Positions 29,137 through 39,987 of a stretch of 64,000 nt of DNA are shown one piece after another (within the stretch, counting starts at the first letter, position 1; every line of letters starts with the position of its first letter). The notes below the pieces were generated by a model. It did not search any database. It was not told the DNA's origin and saw nothing but the letters and a program-made list of their open reading frames with translations. The DNA is from Chthonomonas calidirosea T49 (lineage in GTDB: Bacteria > Armatimonadota > Chthonomonadetes > Chthonomonadales > Chthonomonadaceae). The stretch covers positions 3,337,501-3,401,500 of the forward strand of contig NC_021487.1 of the NCBI RefSeq assembly GCF_000427095.1, written 5' to 3'. A program made the translations under genes and the position numbers.

Positions 29137-29970
29137 ATGTGTCAGCAGAAGCGATATTGTGGCAACCCAGCTGTTGAGAAGGTTTTGAAAGAGGCAGAGC
29201 GCAAATCGCGGCGCCAGTTTTTGCGGGAGCTGACAACCGGCGGGTTATTGGTGGCCTTAGCAACAATGGACGAGAAAGCTCGTGCCGACATCTTTATGCC
29301 GAGCATTTCTGAGCAGAAGAGGGTGGGGCAACAGGCCGAGCGGCAGATACTGCAGCAGTACCGCGTTGTTCATGGGGCTCAGGAGAGACGGTTGCAGCGC
29401 GTGGGCGAGCGACTGCGTGCCGCTCTGGATGAAAAAGACAGAACGACGTGGGATTACCGATTTCATGTGATAGAGAGTAAGGAGATCAATGCATTTGCGT
29501 TGCCGGGTGGGCCTATCTTTATGTTTACCGGGTTGATGGATCGCATTCATGACGATTCAGAGCTGGCTGCTGTTACCGGCCATGAGATGACCCATGTGCG
29601 TCTACAGCACTGGGCGCGGGCGGTGGCGGCTCAGCGCAAAGAGGAGCTGGGCTTCTTAGGCATTGTGCTGTTGACCCACGCCAATCGCACGCTGCAGAGT
29701 TTGGGGGATCTCGCTTTAAGCGCCATAGACCTGAAATACTCTCGTGATGAGGAGAAACAGGCGGATATAGGCGGTTTGGAGGATATGGTGGCTGCCGGAT
29801 ATAACCCCAACGGCATGTTGGAACTGTTTGACATGTTGGAGCAGGCTACGAAGGGGCAGCCACAGCCACCGGAGTTTCTTAGCGATCACCCTCTCACACG
29901 GGAGCGTATCCGTTACGTGCAGCAGCTTATCCAGGAGAAGTACAGCGCCTATACCGATCGGCCGATGTAG
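29137..29970 (+). CDS. M48-family zinc metalloprotease with twin-arginine-like signal
   Basis: 277 aa from the ATG at 29137 (GGGAGGAG 8 nt upstream; the frame is open further upstream but without such a site). Residues about 24-52 (KSRRQFLRELTTGGLLVALATM) are a Tat-type signal with RRQFL. Peptidase motif HEMTH at residues 149-153 within TGHEMTHVRLQHW. The third ligand region is YSRDEEKQADIGGLEDMVAAGYNP (usually ExEAD), then SDHPLTRERI, conserved in the M48/BepA-LoiP group that handles outer-membrane or periplasmic proteins. No TPR domain. It lies 0.5 kb after the RHS locus; no operon link is visible. Confidence 0.87.
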   Translation: MCQQKRYCGNPAVEKVLKEAERKSRRQFLRELTTGGLLVALATMDEKARADIFMPSISEQKRVGQQAERQILQQYRVVHGAQERRLQRVGERLRAALDEKDRTTWDYRFHVIESKEINAFALPGGPIFMFTGLMDRIHDDSELAAVTGHEMTHVRLQHWARAVAAQRKEELGFLGIVLLTHANRTLQSLGDLALSAIDLKYSRDEEKQADIGGLEDMVAAGYNPNGMLELFDMLEQATKGQPQPPEFLSDHPLTRERIRYVQQLIQEKYSAYTDRPM

Positions 29971-30010
29971 TGAGAGGGCGATCTTGGCGAAGAGGGGCGG
30001 GAACGGAGGG

Positions 30011-31189
30011 TCAATCTTTATAGGGATCGACTACGCCGCGCCCTGCCATGGCGACGCCGATGGGTTTGAGGGTATGAAGAATACGCACCGTTTTCCCTTG
30101 ATGGCGTAGCACCTCATCGAGGCGCTTGTAGCACTCGGGGCTTTCATCCACATCGCCGCCACGTAGCGTAACACCTGCACGCCGTACCCAGTTCTGCATG
30201 CTATCTCGGGAGAGCGTGCGCTTCGCTTGGTTGCGCCCAAGCACGCGACCGGCACCGTGTACCGTGGAAAAGAGCGTGTAGTGCAGCAGCGGCACGTTCT
30301 GATACTTTTCGCTCTTTTCAGGCGCAACTCCCTCCAGAATAACCGCTGGCTCGCCCATGGTGCCGCCGACGAAACTTTTCTGGCCTGGGTAGGACGGCGT
30401 AGCCCCTTTGCGTACAACCCATACCTCGACCCCATCAATGGTCTCTTTCCAAGCGAAGTTGTGGTGGTTATGCACCTCCTCCACGATATTGGCCCCAATG
30501 ATTTTGGCTACCTTCTCGCAAACCCAATCGCGGCCGGCATAGGCATAGCGACCAGCGAGGTGCATGCACTGAAGGTAGAGTTGGCCTAACTCCTCTTTCA
30601 GCGGCAACACCAGCGGGTCCACCATCATGCCATCTTTGGTGCCCGTCTTCTTTAAGAACCAGGTGAGGGTGCGATGCCCTAGCCCGCGGCTCCCAAAGTG
30701 AACGCCAACCCACACGCGATCCTCTTCATCCACGAAAATATCCACATAGTGGTTGCCACTGCCCACGGTGCCAAGCTGTTCGTAGGCCATCTGCTTAAGG
30801 TCACGCACCGGTTCCAGCTTCCAAGCCGGGTCGTCAAAGAGCGGGTGATCTACCGGCTCCTTGTTAACGCGGCCAAGGCCGAAGGAGATCTGTGAAACAA
30901 TGTCGTCCATAATGCGGCCAATGTTAGCCCTTACCTCTTCGGCCGGAACGTCAAGGCGCACCGCCTTGTTGCCGCAAGCGATGTCGAAGCCGACTCCCGA
31001 AGGGGAGATGGCGTCGTAATAGGCGATCACCCCTCCAATGGGCACCGCGTAACCCACATGGTGATCGGCCATAAGGGCTGCGCGGTAGGCGTTCTTGTGC
31101 CTCATGCAGTTTTTGATCTGTGTTACAGCGCTCTCTTGAGGCTCTCCGAAGACAGGGATACCCTCGATGAACTGCACCTTTGCGCTCAT
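30011..31189 (-). CDS. rtcB: RtcB-family RNA ligase-like protein
   Basis: 392 aa from the ATG at 31189 (MSAKVQFIEGIPVFGEP is the normal family start; in-frame ATGs at 31201, 31207 and 31249 are alternatives). RtcB joins 2',3'-cyclic phosphate or 3'-phosphate RNA ends to 5'-OH using GTP and Mn2+. Motifs: GVGFDIACGNKAVRLD (metal Cys), GTVGSGNHYVDI, GVHFGSRGLGHR, HNHHNFAWKE, STVHGAGRVLGR with the guanylylated His, and GGDVDESPECYK. No rtcA or archease gene is nearby. It is transcribed away from the str operon. It could serve RNA repair or tRNA splicing-type repair; the exact substrate is unknown. Confidence 0.9.
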   Translation of the reverse strand: MSAKVQFIEGIPVFGEPQESAVTQIKNCMRHKNAYRAALMADHHVGYAVPIGGVIAYYDAISPSGVGFDIACGNKAVRLDVPAEEVRANIGRIMDDIVSQISFGLGRVNKEPVDHPLFDDPAWKLEPVRDLKQMAYEQLGTVGSGNHYVDIFVDEEDRVWVGVHFGSRGLGHRTLTWFLKKTGTKDGMMVDPLVLPLKEELGQLYLQCMHLAGRYAYAGRDWVCEKVAKIIGANIVEEVHNHHNFAWKETIDGVEVWVVRKGATPSYPGQKSFVGGTMGEPAVILEGVAPEKSEKYQNVPLLHYTLFSTVHGAGRVLGRNQAKRTLSRDSMQNWVRRAGVTLRGGDVDESPECYKRLDEVLRHQGKTVRILHTLKPIGVAMAGRGVVDPYKD

Positions 31190-31362
31190 ATTTGGTTCCA
31201 TAAGCATGTCAAGCTTTCTATTGGAGTTTACCGTAAAATCCCTACGCAAATCTCTATCGAAAAGTTATCCACAAAAAGTAAAGAGATCGTCGGATGTGCC
31301 CTTAAAGCGGAGGCCGTTTTGAGGCCAAGGCGGCCAATTTCGGGAAAACGACCCGAAAAAGG

Positions 31363-31392
31363 TTGACAAAAAGAGAAGAGTTGGAGTAAACT
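31363..31392 (+). promoter_or_regulatory. Promoter of the str-S10-spc-alpha block
   Basis: TTGACA at 31363-31368, 18-nt spacer, TAAACT at 31387-31392 (4/6). Just upstream is a CGGG/CCCG hairpin with A-rich flanks. Predicted start about 31399. Confidence 0.65.
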
Positions 31393-31660
31393 ACACAGGT
31401 TCTCGCGCTAGGAAGTTTGTGGCGCGGTAGGACAGACGCACTTAAGGTAAAGGAGGCGGTTAAAAGCGGGGTTTCTCCCGACTTCATGAGACTTCCGTAA
31501 CGACGATACAACTCCTGTGCGCGTGTTGTCCTGCCCTGCCGTCGGCTGAGGGCATTTTTAATGTCTTTCCTCATTATCTGTGCGTGAACCATGGTTTCAT
31601 AGGATCTCTTGAGGAGATCGTAAAAAAACTCTGCTTTGGGTTAAGGAAGCGGCAAAACGT
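31393..31660 (+). promoter_or_regulatory. Long rpsL leader with attenuator-like hairpin
   Basis: A 260-nt untranslated leader. TGCCC (31532-31536) pairs with GGGCA (31550-31554), with an inner GCC/GGC pairing, followed by TTTTT (31555-31559). This intrinsic-terminator shape lies about 100 nt before rpsL. It may allow transcription attenuation of the ribosomal block. No coding sequence is convincing in the leader. Confidence 0.45.
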
Positions 31661-32032
31661 ATGCCAACAATCAATCAGCTCGTACGAAAAGGCCGTAAAC
31701 GGCTTATTAAAAAGACGAAAGCGCCCGCACTGCGAGGACATCCGCAGCTGCGCGGGGTCTGTTTAAGCGTGCGAACCGTGTCGCCTAAGAAGCCGAACTC
31801 GGCCTTGCGCAAGATCGCGCGCGTACGCCTCACCAACAAGGTAGAGGTGACGGCTTATATTCCGGGTATCGGCCATAATCTGCAAGAGCACTCGGTGGTG
31901 CTGGTGCGTGGTGGCCGCGTGAAAGACCTGCCCGGAGTGCGCTATCATATCGTGCGCGGCGCCCTCGATGCGGCAGGCACGCGCGACAGAAAGTCGAGCC
32001 GCTCGAAATACGGAACAAAGCGTCCTAAATAA
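31661..32032 (+). CDS. rpsL: 30S ribosomal protein S12
   Basis: 123 aa. Decoding-centre protein of the small subunit. Conserved blocks: [74 protein letters not shown]. The Lys residues in PKKPNSA and GRVKDLPG that are mutated in streptomycin-resistant strains are wild type, predicting sensitivity at this target. The usual Cys-Thr segment reads [14 protein letters not shown], slightly diverged. AAGGAAG lies upstream. First gene of the ribosomal block. Confidence 0.98.
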   Translation: MPTINQLVRKGRKRLIKKTKAPALRGHPQLRGVCLSVRTVSPKKPNSALRKIARVRLTNKVEVTAYIPGIGHNLQEHSVVLVRGGRVKDLPGVRYHIVRGALDAAGTRDRKSSRSKYGTKRPK

Positions 32033-32047
32033 AGCGAGGAGAGAGAG

Positions 32048-32527
32048 ATGCCGAGAAATGCGCCTGAGGGCGGTGTTCGCCCGCGTGTGATCCCGCCGGA
32101 TCCGATCTACAATAGCGTGATGGTGCAGAAGTTTATCAATCGCCTTATGAAGGACGGAAAGAAGAGCGTTGCCGAGACCATCTTTTACAAGGCGATGGAG
32201 CAGATAGAGCGTCGCACCCAGCGGCCTGCGCTCGAAGTGTTCGATCAGGCCATTCGCAATGTGGCGCCGGTGGTGGAGGTAAGGCCGCGGCGTGTTGGCG
32301 GGCAGACCTACCAGGTGCCGGTGCCGGTGCGGGAAGCTCGTCGCTTCTCATTAGCTATCCGCTGGATCGTTCTTAATGCGCGTAAGCGGTCGGGGCGTAA
32401 CATGATAGACAAGTTGGCGGCAGAGCTGATAGATGCGGCCAACAACACGGGCGCTTCGGTGCGACGCCGCGAAGAGGTGCACCGCATGGCCGACGCCAAT
32501 AAGGCCTTCGCGCATTATCGTATTTGA
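32048..32527 (+). CDS. rpsG: 30S ribosomal protein S7
   Basis: 159 aa, normal length. Primary 16S-binding protein of the 30S head. Recognised from [59 protein letters not shown] and [19 protein letters not shown]. It follows rpsL by 15 nt. The 156-nt gap to fusA holds no gene that I can support. Confidence 0.98.
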   Translation: MPRNAPEGGVRPRVIPPDPIYNSVMVQKFINRLMKDGKKSVAETIFYKAMEQIERRTQRPALEVFDQAIRNVAPVVEVRPRRVGGQTYQVPVPVREARRFSLAIRWIVLNARKRSGRNMIDKLAAELIDAANNTGASVRRREEVHRMADANKAFAHYRI

Positions 32528-32683
32528 CGGTTTTGTTGCTTTGGGAGAGAGCGTAGAGCCGACAAGGTTTGAAGCGGAAGGGGAATATAACCCTAAAGCG
32601 CCAGGGAAAACGAAAGGATACCTAACCCGCGTTGCACCCGTCAACGAGCGTGGTGTTAGCAAGGGAGAAGTGAGTGGAGAGTT

Positions 32684-34810
32684 ATGGCAAGAGAGTACGC
32701 CTTAAATAAAACGCGAAACATCGGTATCGCTGCCCATATTGATGCAGGGAAAACCACCTGCACCGAACGGATTCTGTTTTACACGGGTCGAACCTATAAG
32801 ATCGGGGAGGTCCATGAGGGCTCTGCCACAATGGACTGGATGGTGCAGGAGCAGGAACGGGGTATCACTATCACCTCCGCGGCGACCACCTGCTTCTGGG
32901 GCGTTCAGCGCGATGCCAAAGGGGAACGCATAAAAGATCATCGCATCAACATTATTGACACGCCTGGCCACGTGGATTTTACCGTGGAGGTGGAGCGCTC
33001 TTTGCGGGTTTTGGACGGGGTGATCGCCATCTTTTGTGCCGTCGGCGGGGTGCAGCCGCAGTCGGAAACGGTGTGGCGACAAGCCAATAAATACCATGTA
33101 CCCCGAATCGCTTTCATTAATAAAATGGACCGCATGGGCGCGAATTTCTACGGGGTGGTCGAAAAGATTCGAGAGCGCCTCGGCGCTAACGCCGTACCTA
33201 TTCAGCTACCTATAGGCAGCGAGGCCGACTTCGTTGGGGTGGTAGACCTCGTCGAAATGAAGGCGATCCGCTACCTCGATGACATCGGCCAGAAGTACGA
33301 AGTTGTGGATATTCCTTCCGACCTTTTGGATAAGGCGAATGAGTATCATACGCGGTTGGTGGAGGCGGCCGCCGAGGTAGATGAAGACCTTATTGAGAAG
33401 TACCTTGAAGGGGAACCGATCTCGGTGGAGGAGATCCGCAAGGCCCTGCGCAAAGGGACCATCTCCGGTGCCATTGTGCCGGTGTTGTGCGGCTCGGCCT
33501 ACAAAAATAAGGGGATTCAACCGCTGCTTGACGCGGTAATCTACTACCTTCCAGCACCAGATGATATCCCGGCCATCGTGGGGAAACACCCCGATACGGG
33601 GGCGGAAGAGATCCGCAAGCCCTCCGACGATGAGCCGTTCTGTGCGCTAGCTTTCAAAATTGCAACCGATAAGTACGGCCTGCTGACCTTCTTCCGCGTC
33701 TACTCGGGCACCCTCGCCACCGGCCAAACGGTGTTAAACGCCTCCACTGGTAAGAAGGAGCGCGTGGGACGCATTGTGCGCATGCACGCCAACAACCGGG
33801 AGGATGTGGATGCCGTCTACGCCGGCGATATCGCGGCCATCGTCGGGTTGAAGGATACCCGCACCGGCGATACGCTGTGCGATGAAAAACATCCCATTCT
33901 TTTGGAGTCTATCTCCTTCCCAGAACCGGTTATCTCGATCGCCATCGAGCCGAAAACAAAGGCCGATCAGGATAAGCTGGCCACCGCCTTGCAGAAGTTG
34001 GCCAGCGAAGATCCTACCTTCCGCGTCTCCACCGATCCGGAGACCGGACAGACCATCCTGAGCGGTATGGGCGAGCTTCAGCTCGACATCAAAATTGACA
34101 TTTTGAAGAGAGAGTACGGCATTGAGGCCAACTACGGGGCACCTCAGGTGGCCTATCGCGAGGCGATTCGCCATAAAGCCTCCGCACGCGTGCCGTTTAA
34201 ACGGCAGACAGGTGGGTCTGGGCAGTATGGCGACTGCGAACTCGAAATTGAGCCTCTAGAAACCGGCGAAGGGTTCGAGTTTGTGAACAAGATCACCGGC
34301 GGAGTGATTCCAAAAGAGTTTATCCCTGCCGTGGAGAAAGGCGTGCGCGAAGCCATGGAATCCGGCGTGTTGGCCGGTTATCCAGTGGTGGATGTACGCG
34401 TCTCGGTAGTGGATGGCTCTTATCATGAGGTGGACTCCAGCGAGATCGCCTTTAAGGTGGCCGCCAACCAGACCATGAAAGAGGCGCTGCGACGTGCCGA
34501 CCCCTACCTCAAAGAGCCGATTATGGAGGTTGAGATCGTCACCCCTGAAAACTACATGGGCGACGTTATCGGCGACATCAATCGGCGCCGCGGTCGTGTG
34601 GAGGGAATGGAGCCGGGGCCTGGTGGCACTCAAACCATTCGGGCGCTGGTGCCGCTGGCTGAGATGTTCGGCTACGCAACCGACCTGCGTGGCATGACTC
34701 AGGGACGAGCTACCTTTACCATGCAGCCGTCCCACTATGAAGAGGTTCCTCGCCATGTGGCGGAGGAGATTTTGGCTAAAACCGGGCAGAAACAGCCCGT
34801 TAAGACCTGA
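32684..34810 (+). CDS. fusA: Translation elongation factor G
   Basis: 708 aa, canonical EF-G driving ribosomal translocation. G1 [19 protein letters not shown], switch region [15 protein letters not shown]3 [22 protein letters not shown]4 NKMDRMGA, then domains II-V (domain [16 protein letters not shown]; domain [28 protein letters not shown]). All catalytic positions are present. Thr codons are mostly ACC, in contrast to the following tuf gene. A hairpin with a T-rich tail follows. Confidence 0.98.
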   Translation: MAREYALNKTRNIGIAAHIDAGKTTCTERILFYTGRTYKIGEVHEGSATMDWMVQEQERGITITSAATTCFWGVQRDAKGERIKDHRINIIDTPGHVDFTVEVERSLRVLDGVIAIFCAVGGVQPQSETVWRQANKYHVPRIAFINKMDRMGANFYGVVEKIRERLGANAVPIQLPIGSEADFVGVVDLVEMKAIRYLDDIGQKYEVVDIPSDLLDKANEYHTRLVEAAAEVDEDLIEKYLEGEPISVEEIRKALRKGTISGAIVPVLCGSAYKNKGIQPLLDAVIYYLPAPDDIPAIVGKHPDTGAEEIRKPSDDEPFCALAFKIATDKYGLLTFFRVYSGTLATGQTVLNASTGKKERVGRIVRMHANNREDVDAVYAGDIAAIVGLKDTRTGDTLCDEKHPILLESISFPEPVISIAIEPKTKADQDKLATALQKLASEDPTFRVSTDPETGQTILSGMGELQLDIKIDILKREYGIEANYGAPQVAYREAIRHKASARVPFKRQTGGSGQYGDCELEIEPLETGEGFEFVNKITGGVIPKEFIPAVEKGVREAMESGVLAGYPVVDVRVSVVDGSYHEVDSSEIAFKVAANQTMKEALRRADPYLKEPIMEVEIVTPENYMGDVIGDINRRRGRVEGMEPGPGGTQTIRALVPLAEMFGYATDLRGMTQGRATFTMQPSHYEEVPRHVAEEILAKTGQKQPVKT

Positions 34811-34820
34811 TAGGTGGATT

Positions 34821-34880
34821 GGCTCCGATGAGAACAGGATCTCTTCCAGCATCTTCGGAGCCTTCCTTTTACTTTATTCA
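34821..34880 (+). terminator. Hairpin/partial terminator between fusA and tuf
   Basis: GGCTCCGA (34821-34828) pairs with TCGGAGCC (34855-34862), with an inner AGA/TCT pairing, followed by TTCCTTTTACTTTATT. It probably trims read-through from fusA into tuf. No convincing independent tuf promoter was found in the 52 nt that follow. Confidence 0.6.
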
Positions 34881-34932
34881 ATTCTAATAGAACGGTGAAC
34901 GCTGCACTAGGTGGAGAATAGGAGACTGATTT

Positions 34933-36160
<1,228 letters not shown>

Positions 36161-36186
<26 letters not shown>

Positions 36187-36481
36187 GGTGCGCATTCGCC
36201 TGAGGGCGTTTGACCATCGTATCCTGGATCAGTCGGCAGAGAAGATCGTGGAGACGGCGAGGCGTACAGGGGCGCGTGTTTCCGGCCCAGTGTTGTTGCC
36301 TACCGAACGCCAGATCTTCTGCGTGATCCGCGGTCCCAATATTGATAAGGAGAGCATGGAGCATTTCGAACAGAGGACCCATAAGCGCCTGATTGATATT
36401 TTAGAGCCAGGGCCGAAAACGATTGACGCCCTCATGCGGCTCGATCTGCCGAGCGGTGTAGACATCGAAATCAAACTGTAG
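36161..36481 (+). CDS. rpsJ: 30S ribosomal protein S10
   Basis: 106 aa from the ATG at 36161, with AGGAGGAAAGG upstream. 30S head protein and NusG/NusB partner in antitermination. Recognised by [41 protein letters not shown] and [34 protein letters not shown]. Its first 26 nt overlap the end of tuf in another frame, joining the str and S10 clusters tightly. Confidence 0.97.
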
Positions 36482-36493
36482 AAGGAGACATCG

Positions 36494-37120
36494 GTGGTAG
36501 ACACAATTTTGGGCAGGAAGATCGGCATGACCCAGATTTTCAATGAAAACGGGGAGGTAGTGCCGGTCACCGTGATAGAGGCAGGTCCCTGCATTGTCAC
36601 GCAGCTCAAGAGTGTTGAGACGGATGGCTATACGGCCATTCAAGTGGGGTTTGGAGAGGTGAGCGAGCGGCACGTCAACCGCCCTCTCAAGGGACACTTT
36701 CAGCGTGCAGGTGTAGCGCCAACGCGATACCTGCGCGAGATACGCACGGACAATATCGAAGAGTATAAGGTGGGCGACAGCATCCGATGCGATATTTTTC
36801 GCCCTGGGATGCGTGTGAAGGTCACCGGGATCTCGAAGGGAAAAGGGTTTCAAGGGGTCGTGAAGCGCTTCCATTTCCATGGAGCCGATATGACCCATGG
36901 TTCGATGATCCACCGAAAGCCTCAGTCAAGTGGTGCAACCGATGCCGCACGTACCTTTAAGGGAACAAAGAAACCAGGCCATATGGGGGCTAAGCAGGTG
37001 ACGGTGCGCGGGCTGCAGGTGGTACGCGTGGATGTAGATAGGAATCTCATTTTCATCAAAGGGGCGGTGCCGGGGGCGGAAGGCGAGCTTGTCCGCATCC
37101 AGCGCTTGCCGATCCGCTAG
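36494..37120 (+). CDS. rplC: 50S ribosomal protein L3
   Basis: 208 aa, GTG start with GAAGGAGA upstream. Early 50S assembly protein near the peptidyl-transferase centre. Blocks: ILGRKIGMTQIFNENGEVVPVTVIEAGPC, KGKGFQGVVKRFHFHGADMTHGS, and KKPGHMGAKQVTVRGLQVV (the loop reaching the PTC). Normal length. Part of the S10 cluster. Confidence 0.98.
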   Translation: MVDTILGRKIGMTQIFNENGEVVPVTVIEAGPCIVTQLKSVETDGYTAIQVGFGEVSERHVNRPLKGHFQRAGVAPTRYLREIRTDNIEEYKVGDSIRCDIFRPGMRVKVTGISKGKGFQGVVKRFHFHGADMTHGSMIHRKPQSSGATDAARTFKGTKKPGHMGAKQVTVRGLQVVRVDVDRNLIFIKGAVPGAEGELVRIQRLPIR

Positions 37121-37137
37121 GAAGGGAGAGTAAAGAG

Positions 37138-37800
37138 ATGGCGTCAGTACCTTTGTATAATATGGAAGGCAACGAGATAGGTTCTCTATCTCTCCCGGAT
37201 TCGATATTCGGTGTGGAGTTTCGTGAGGCTTTGGTGCATCAGGTGGTTGTGGCCGAGGAGGCCAACCAGCGACAAGGCACCCACGACACGAAACAGCGCT
37301 CTGAGGTGCGCGGAGGTGGAAGAAAACCCTGGCGGCAAAAGGGAACCGGTCGCGCTCGCCAAGGCTCTATTCGTGCACCGCATTGGCGTGGCGGAGGCGT
37401 GGTTTTTGGACCGCACCCGCGCGACTATCGAAAAGATCTTCCAGTGAAAATGCGGCGAAGCGCCATGCGCTCGGCGCTTTCGGCTAAAGTGCGCGAAGGC
37501 GCCGTGATCGGGCTGGAGAAATTGGCGTTCGATGCTATCAAAACAAAGCAGGCGGTGGCTCTTCTGAAAGCGTTGGGGCTTGAGTCGGAACGACGTGTGC
37601 TGATCATAGTGCCGGAGTACGATAAAACAGCGCTGCTGAGCACACGTAACCTGCCAATGGTAACGTTGCGCTATGCGCCCAATTTCTCGGTTCGCGATGT
37701 CATGGTGGCGCACAAGATTGTGCTGGTAGCCGCTGCGGTGGAGAAAATTGCGGCGGCTTGGGCGCCAGAAGAGAGTAAAGAGGAGGTAGCGGTAGTATGA
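37138..37800 (+). CDS. rplD: 50S ribosomal protein L4
   Basis: 220 aa. Exit-tunnel protein and, in E. coli, the S10-operon autorepressor. Recognised by [45 protein letters not shown] (tunnel loop), [30 protein letters not shown] and the C-terminal [20 protein letters not shown]. The stop overlaps rplW by four nt. No E. coli-type S10 leader precedes the cluster because rpsJ abuts tuf. Confidence 0.97.
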   Translation: MASVPLYNMEGNEIGSLSLPDSIFGVEFREALVHQVVVAEEANQRQGTHDTKQRSEVRGGGRKPWRQKGTGRARQGSIRAPHWRGGGVVFGPHPRDYRKDLPVKMRRSAMRSALSAKVREGAVIGLEKLAFDAIKTKQAVALLKALGLESERRVLIIVPEYDKTALLSTRNLPMVTLRYAPNFSVRDVMVAHKIVLVAAAVEKIAAAWAPEESKEEVAVV

Positions 37801-38096
37801 GAGATCCTCATGAGATTATTGAACGTCCTCTCTTAACGGAGAAGACCAACGCTCAGGCTGGACTCAACAAATACCATTTCCGAGTGCGGCTCGATGCCAA
37901 CAAATTCGAGATCGCTCAGGCCATTCAAACCATCTATGCGCACCAGGGGGTGAAGGTGCTTTCCGTAAACACCATGCGGGTTAAGGGCAAGAAGCGCCGT
38001 GCGCTGGTGCGCGGGGGCAAGCCGGGCTATAGCCCGACCTGGAAAAAAGCGATTGTAACGACAGATCGTCCTCTTACACTGTTTGAGGGGGTCTAA
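37797..38096 (+). CDS. rplW: 50S ribosomal protein L23
   Basis: 99 aa. Docking site for trigger factor and SRP at the tunnel exit. DPHEIIERPLLTEKTNAQAGLNKYHFRV, KFEIAQAIQTIYAHQGVKVLSVNTMRVKGKKRR and KKAIVTTDRPLTLFEG match the family. The ATG overlaps the rplD stop (ATGA), indicating coupled translation. Confidence 0.97.
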   Translation: MRDPHEIIERPLLTEKTNAQAGLNKYHFRVRLDANKFEIAQAIQTIYAHQGVKVLSVNTMRVKGKKRRALVRGGKPGYSPTWKKAIVTTDRPLTLFEGV

Positions 38097-38118
38097 TTCT
38101 TGAGAATGAGAGAGAAAG

Positions 38119-38973
38119 ATGCCCATTCGTAAGCATAAACCTATAACGCCGGGGAGACGATGGCGGGCAACCCCAACCTATTCGGAGCTGACGCGCGCCG
38201 AGGGAAAGAACCAACCGGTTGAGCCGTATAAGCCGCTTCTTGAACCACTCAAGAAGAGTGGGGGACGCAATAACAAGGGGCGCATCACCGCCAGGTTTCG
38301 CGGTGGCGGCAACAAACGGATGTACCGGATTATTGATTTTAAGCGCGATAAGCTGGACGTGCCCGGCAAGGTGCTGACCATCGAGTACGATCCGAATAGA
38401 ACGTGCCGTATCTCGTTGGTCGAGTATGAGGATGGAGAAAAACGCTACATCCTAACCCCTCTGGGATTAAAAGAGGGAGACACGGTTATTTCCAGCGATA
38501 CGGCCGACATTCGTCCTGGCAATGCACTGCCCTTACGGGCAATTCCTGTGGGTACAACCATTCACAATATTGAGCTTTACCCAGGACGCGGAGGGCAACT
38601 GGTGCGCTCGGCCGGTACCGGGGCGCAACTGATGGCAAAGGAAGGCAAGTATGCCCAGGTGCGTCTGCCTTCCGGAGAGACGCGACTCATTCGGCTTGAC
38701 TGCCGTGCCACCGTGGGGCAGGTGGGCAACCCAGAGCATGAGAATATCTCGTTGGGCAAGGCTGGGGCCACTCGCTGGCGAGGCCGAAGGGGTCACGTGC
38801 GCGGTGTGGCCATGACCCCACGGGATCACCCGCACGGTGGAGGTGAGGCGCAAAGCCCGATTGGGCGCAAGAAGGGGCCGGCCTCTCCTTGGGGCAAACC
38901 GGCTTTGGGACGCAAGACACGGCGGAATAAGGCGACCGACAAATACATTGTGCGCCGACGCAACCAAAAGTAA
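38119..38973 (+). CDS. rplB: 50S ribosomal protein L2
   Basis: 284 aa, required for subunit association and peptidyl transfer. Seen: [83 protein letters not shown], and [22 protein letters not shown], which includes the PTC-proximal His loop. Length is about 10 residues above the E. coli protein. Confidence 0.98.
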   Translation: MPIRKHKPITPGRRWRATPTYSELTRAEGKNQPVEPYKPLLEPLKKSGGRNNKGRITARFRGGGNKRMYRIIDFKRDKLDVPGKVLTIEYDPNRTCRISLVEYEDGEKRYILTPLGLKEGDTVISSDTADIRPGNALPLRAIPVGTTIHNIELYPGRGGQLVRSAGTGAQLMAKEGKYAQVRLPSGETRLIRLDCRATVGQVGNPEHENISLGKAGATRWRGRRGHVRGVAMTPRDHPHGGGEAQSPIGRKKGPASPWGKPALGRKTRRNKATDKYIVRRRNQK

Positions 38974-38985
38974 AGGAGGAGCGAT

Positions 38986-39273
38986 ATGGGACGTTCTTTG
39001 AAAAAGGGGCCTTATGCCGACCCGAAGCTTTTGGAGAAGGTGCGGGCGATGAACGCGCGCGGCGAGAAACGGGCTATTAAAACCTGGTCGCGGCGTTCCA
39101 CCATCTTCCCCGAGTTTATTGGGCACACCTTCTTAGTGCACGATGGACGTAAACACGTTCCTATCTTTGTAACCGAAAACATGGTGGGCCATAAGCTGGG
39201 CGAGTTTGCCCCGACCCGCACCTTCCGAGGCCATGCCGGACAGCAGGTGGAACGACGGACGGGTATTAAGTGA
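38986..39273 (+). CDS. rpsS: 30S ribosomal protein S19
   Basis: 95 aa. 30S head protein paired with S13. [79 protein letters not shown] precedes the ATG. The stop overlaps an unused in-frame GTG of the rplV frame. Confidence 0.97.
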   Translation: MGRSLKKGPYADPKLLEKVRAMNARGEKRAIKTWSRRSTIFPEFIGHTFLVHDGRKHVPIFVTENMVGHKLGEFAPTRTFRGHAGQQVERRTGIK

Positions 39274-39290
39274 TAGGAAGGATAGAGAGA

Positions 39291-39965
39291 ATGGCGGAAG
39301 ATAAGGAAGCGGATATCCTAGAGCGCCCCAAAACACACCGGGAAAACCGCAAGAAGAATCGGCCGAGAAGGGTCGCAAAGAATCAGGCCATGGCAGTCGC
39401 CAAGTTTGTTCGGGTGCCTCCGCGCAAGGCACGCCTGGTGATAGACGAGATTCGAGGCCTCTATGCGCAGGACGCGCTTGCGTTTTTGAAATTCGTACCA
39501 AACCGAGCGGCTGGTTTTATCTATCGCGTGCTGGACTCGGCGGTGGCGAACGCCGTGAACAACCACTCGCTCGACGCAGAACGCTTGAAGGTGGTATCGG
39601 CCCGAGTGGATGAGGGGCCGCGCATCAAGCGCATTCATCCTCGGGCACAGGGGCGAGTCTATCGCATTCTGCATCGTACAAGCCACATTACCATTGTGGT
39701 GGAGGAGAGCGAGCCCAAGCCGAGACGTGTTCGTCGCGCCACTCGCTCGCGCGCCGAGGCCGCACGGGCCGCACGTGCTGCAAAGGCGGCTGAAGCGACC
39801 CCAATATCTGCTCCTGAAACCACGGAGGCTGTGGCCACCGTGGTCAGCGAACAGAGACCGGAAGAGCTGGTACCGCAGGAGCTGGAAGCTGAAGAGATGA
39901 AGGCGGAGGCGACTGCATCCAGCGAGCCGGCATCACCTGAAGGTAACAACAAAGAAGAAAGCTGA
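39291..39965 (+). CDS. rplV: 50S ribosomal protein L22 with N- and C-terminal extensions
   Basis: 224 aa from the ATG at 39291 (AGGAAGGA upstream), about twice the usual 110. The core, about residues 30-145, is normal L22 (AVAKFVRVPPRKARLVIDEIRGL ... VDEGPRIKRIHPRAQGRVYRILHRTSHITIVVEE). The N-terminal 30 residues are charged. The C-terminal 80 residues are an Ala/Glu-rich, low-complexity tail (ARAARAAKAAEATPISAPETTEA...), probably disordered and solvent-exposed. Such tails recur in L17 and RpoA of this window. Confidence 0.96.
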   Translation: MAEDKEADILERPKTHRENRKKNRPRRVAKNQAMAVAKFVRVPPRKARLVIDEIRGLYAQDALAFLKFVPNRAAGFIYRVLDSAVANAVNNHSLDAERLKVVSARVDEGPRIKRIHPRAQGRVYRILHRTSHITIVVEESEPKPRRVRRATRSRAEAARAARAAKAAEATPISAPETTEAVATVVSEQRPEELVPQELEAEEMKAEATASSEPASPEGNNKEES

Positions 39966-39987
39966 TTCTGCGAGAAGGGAAGAGAAC

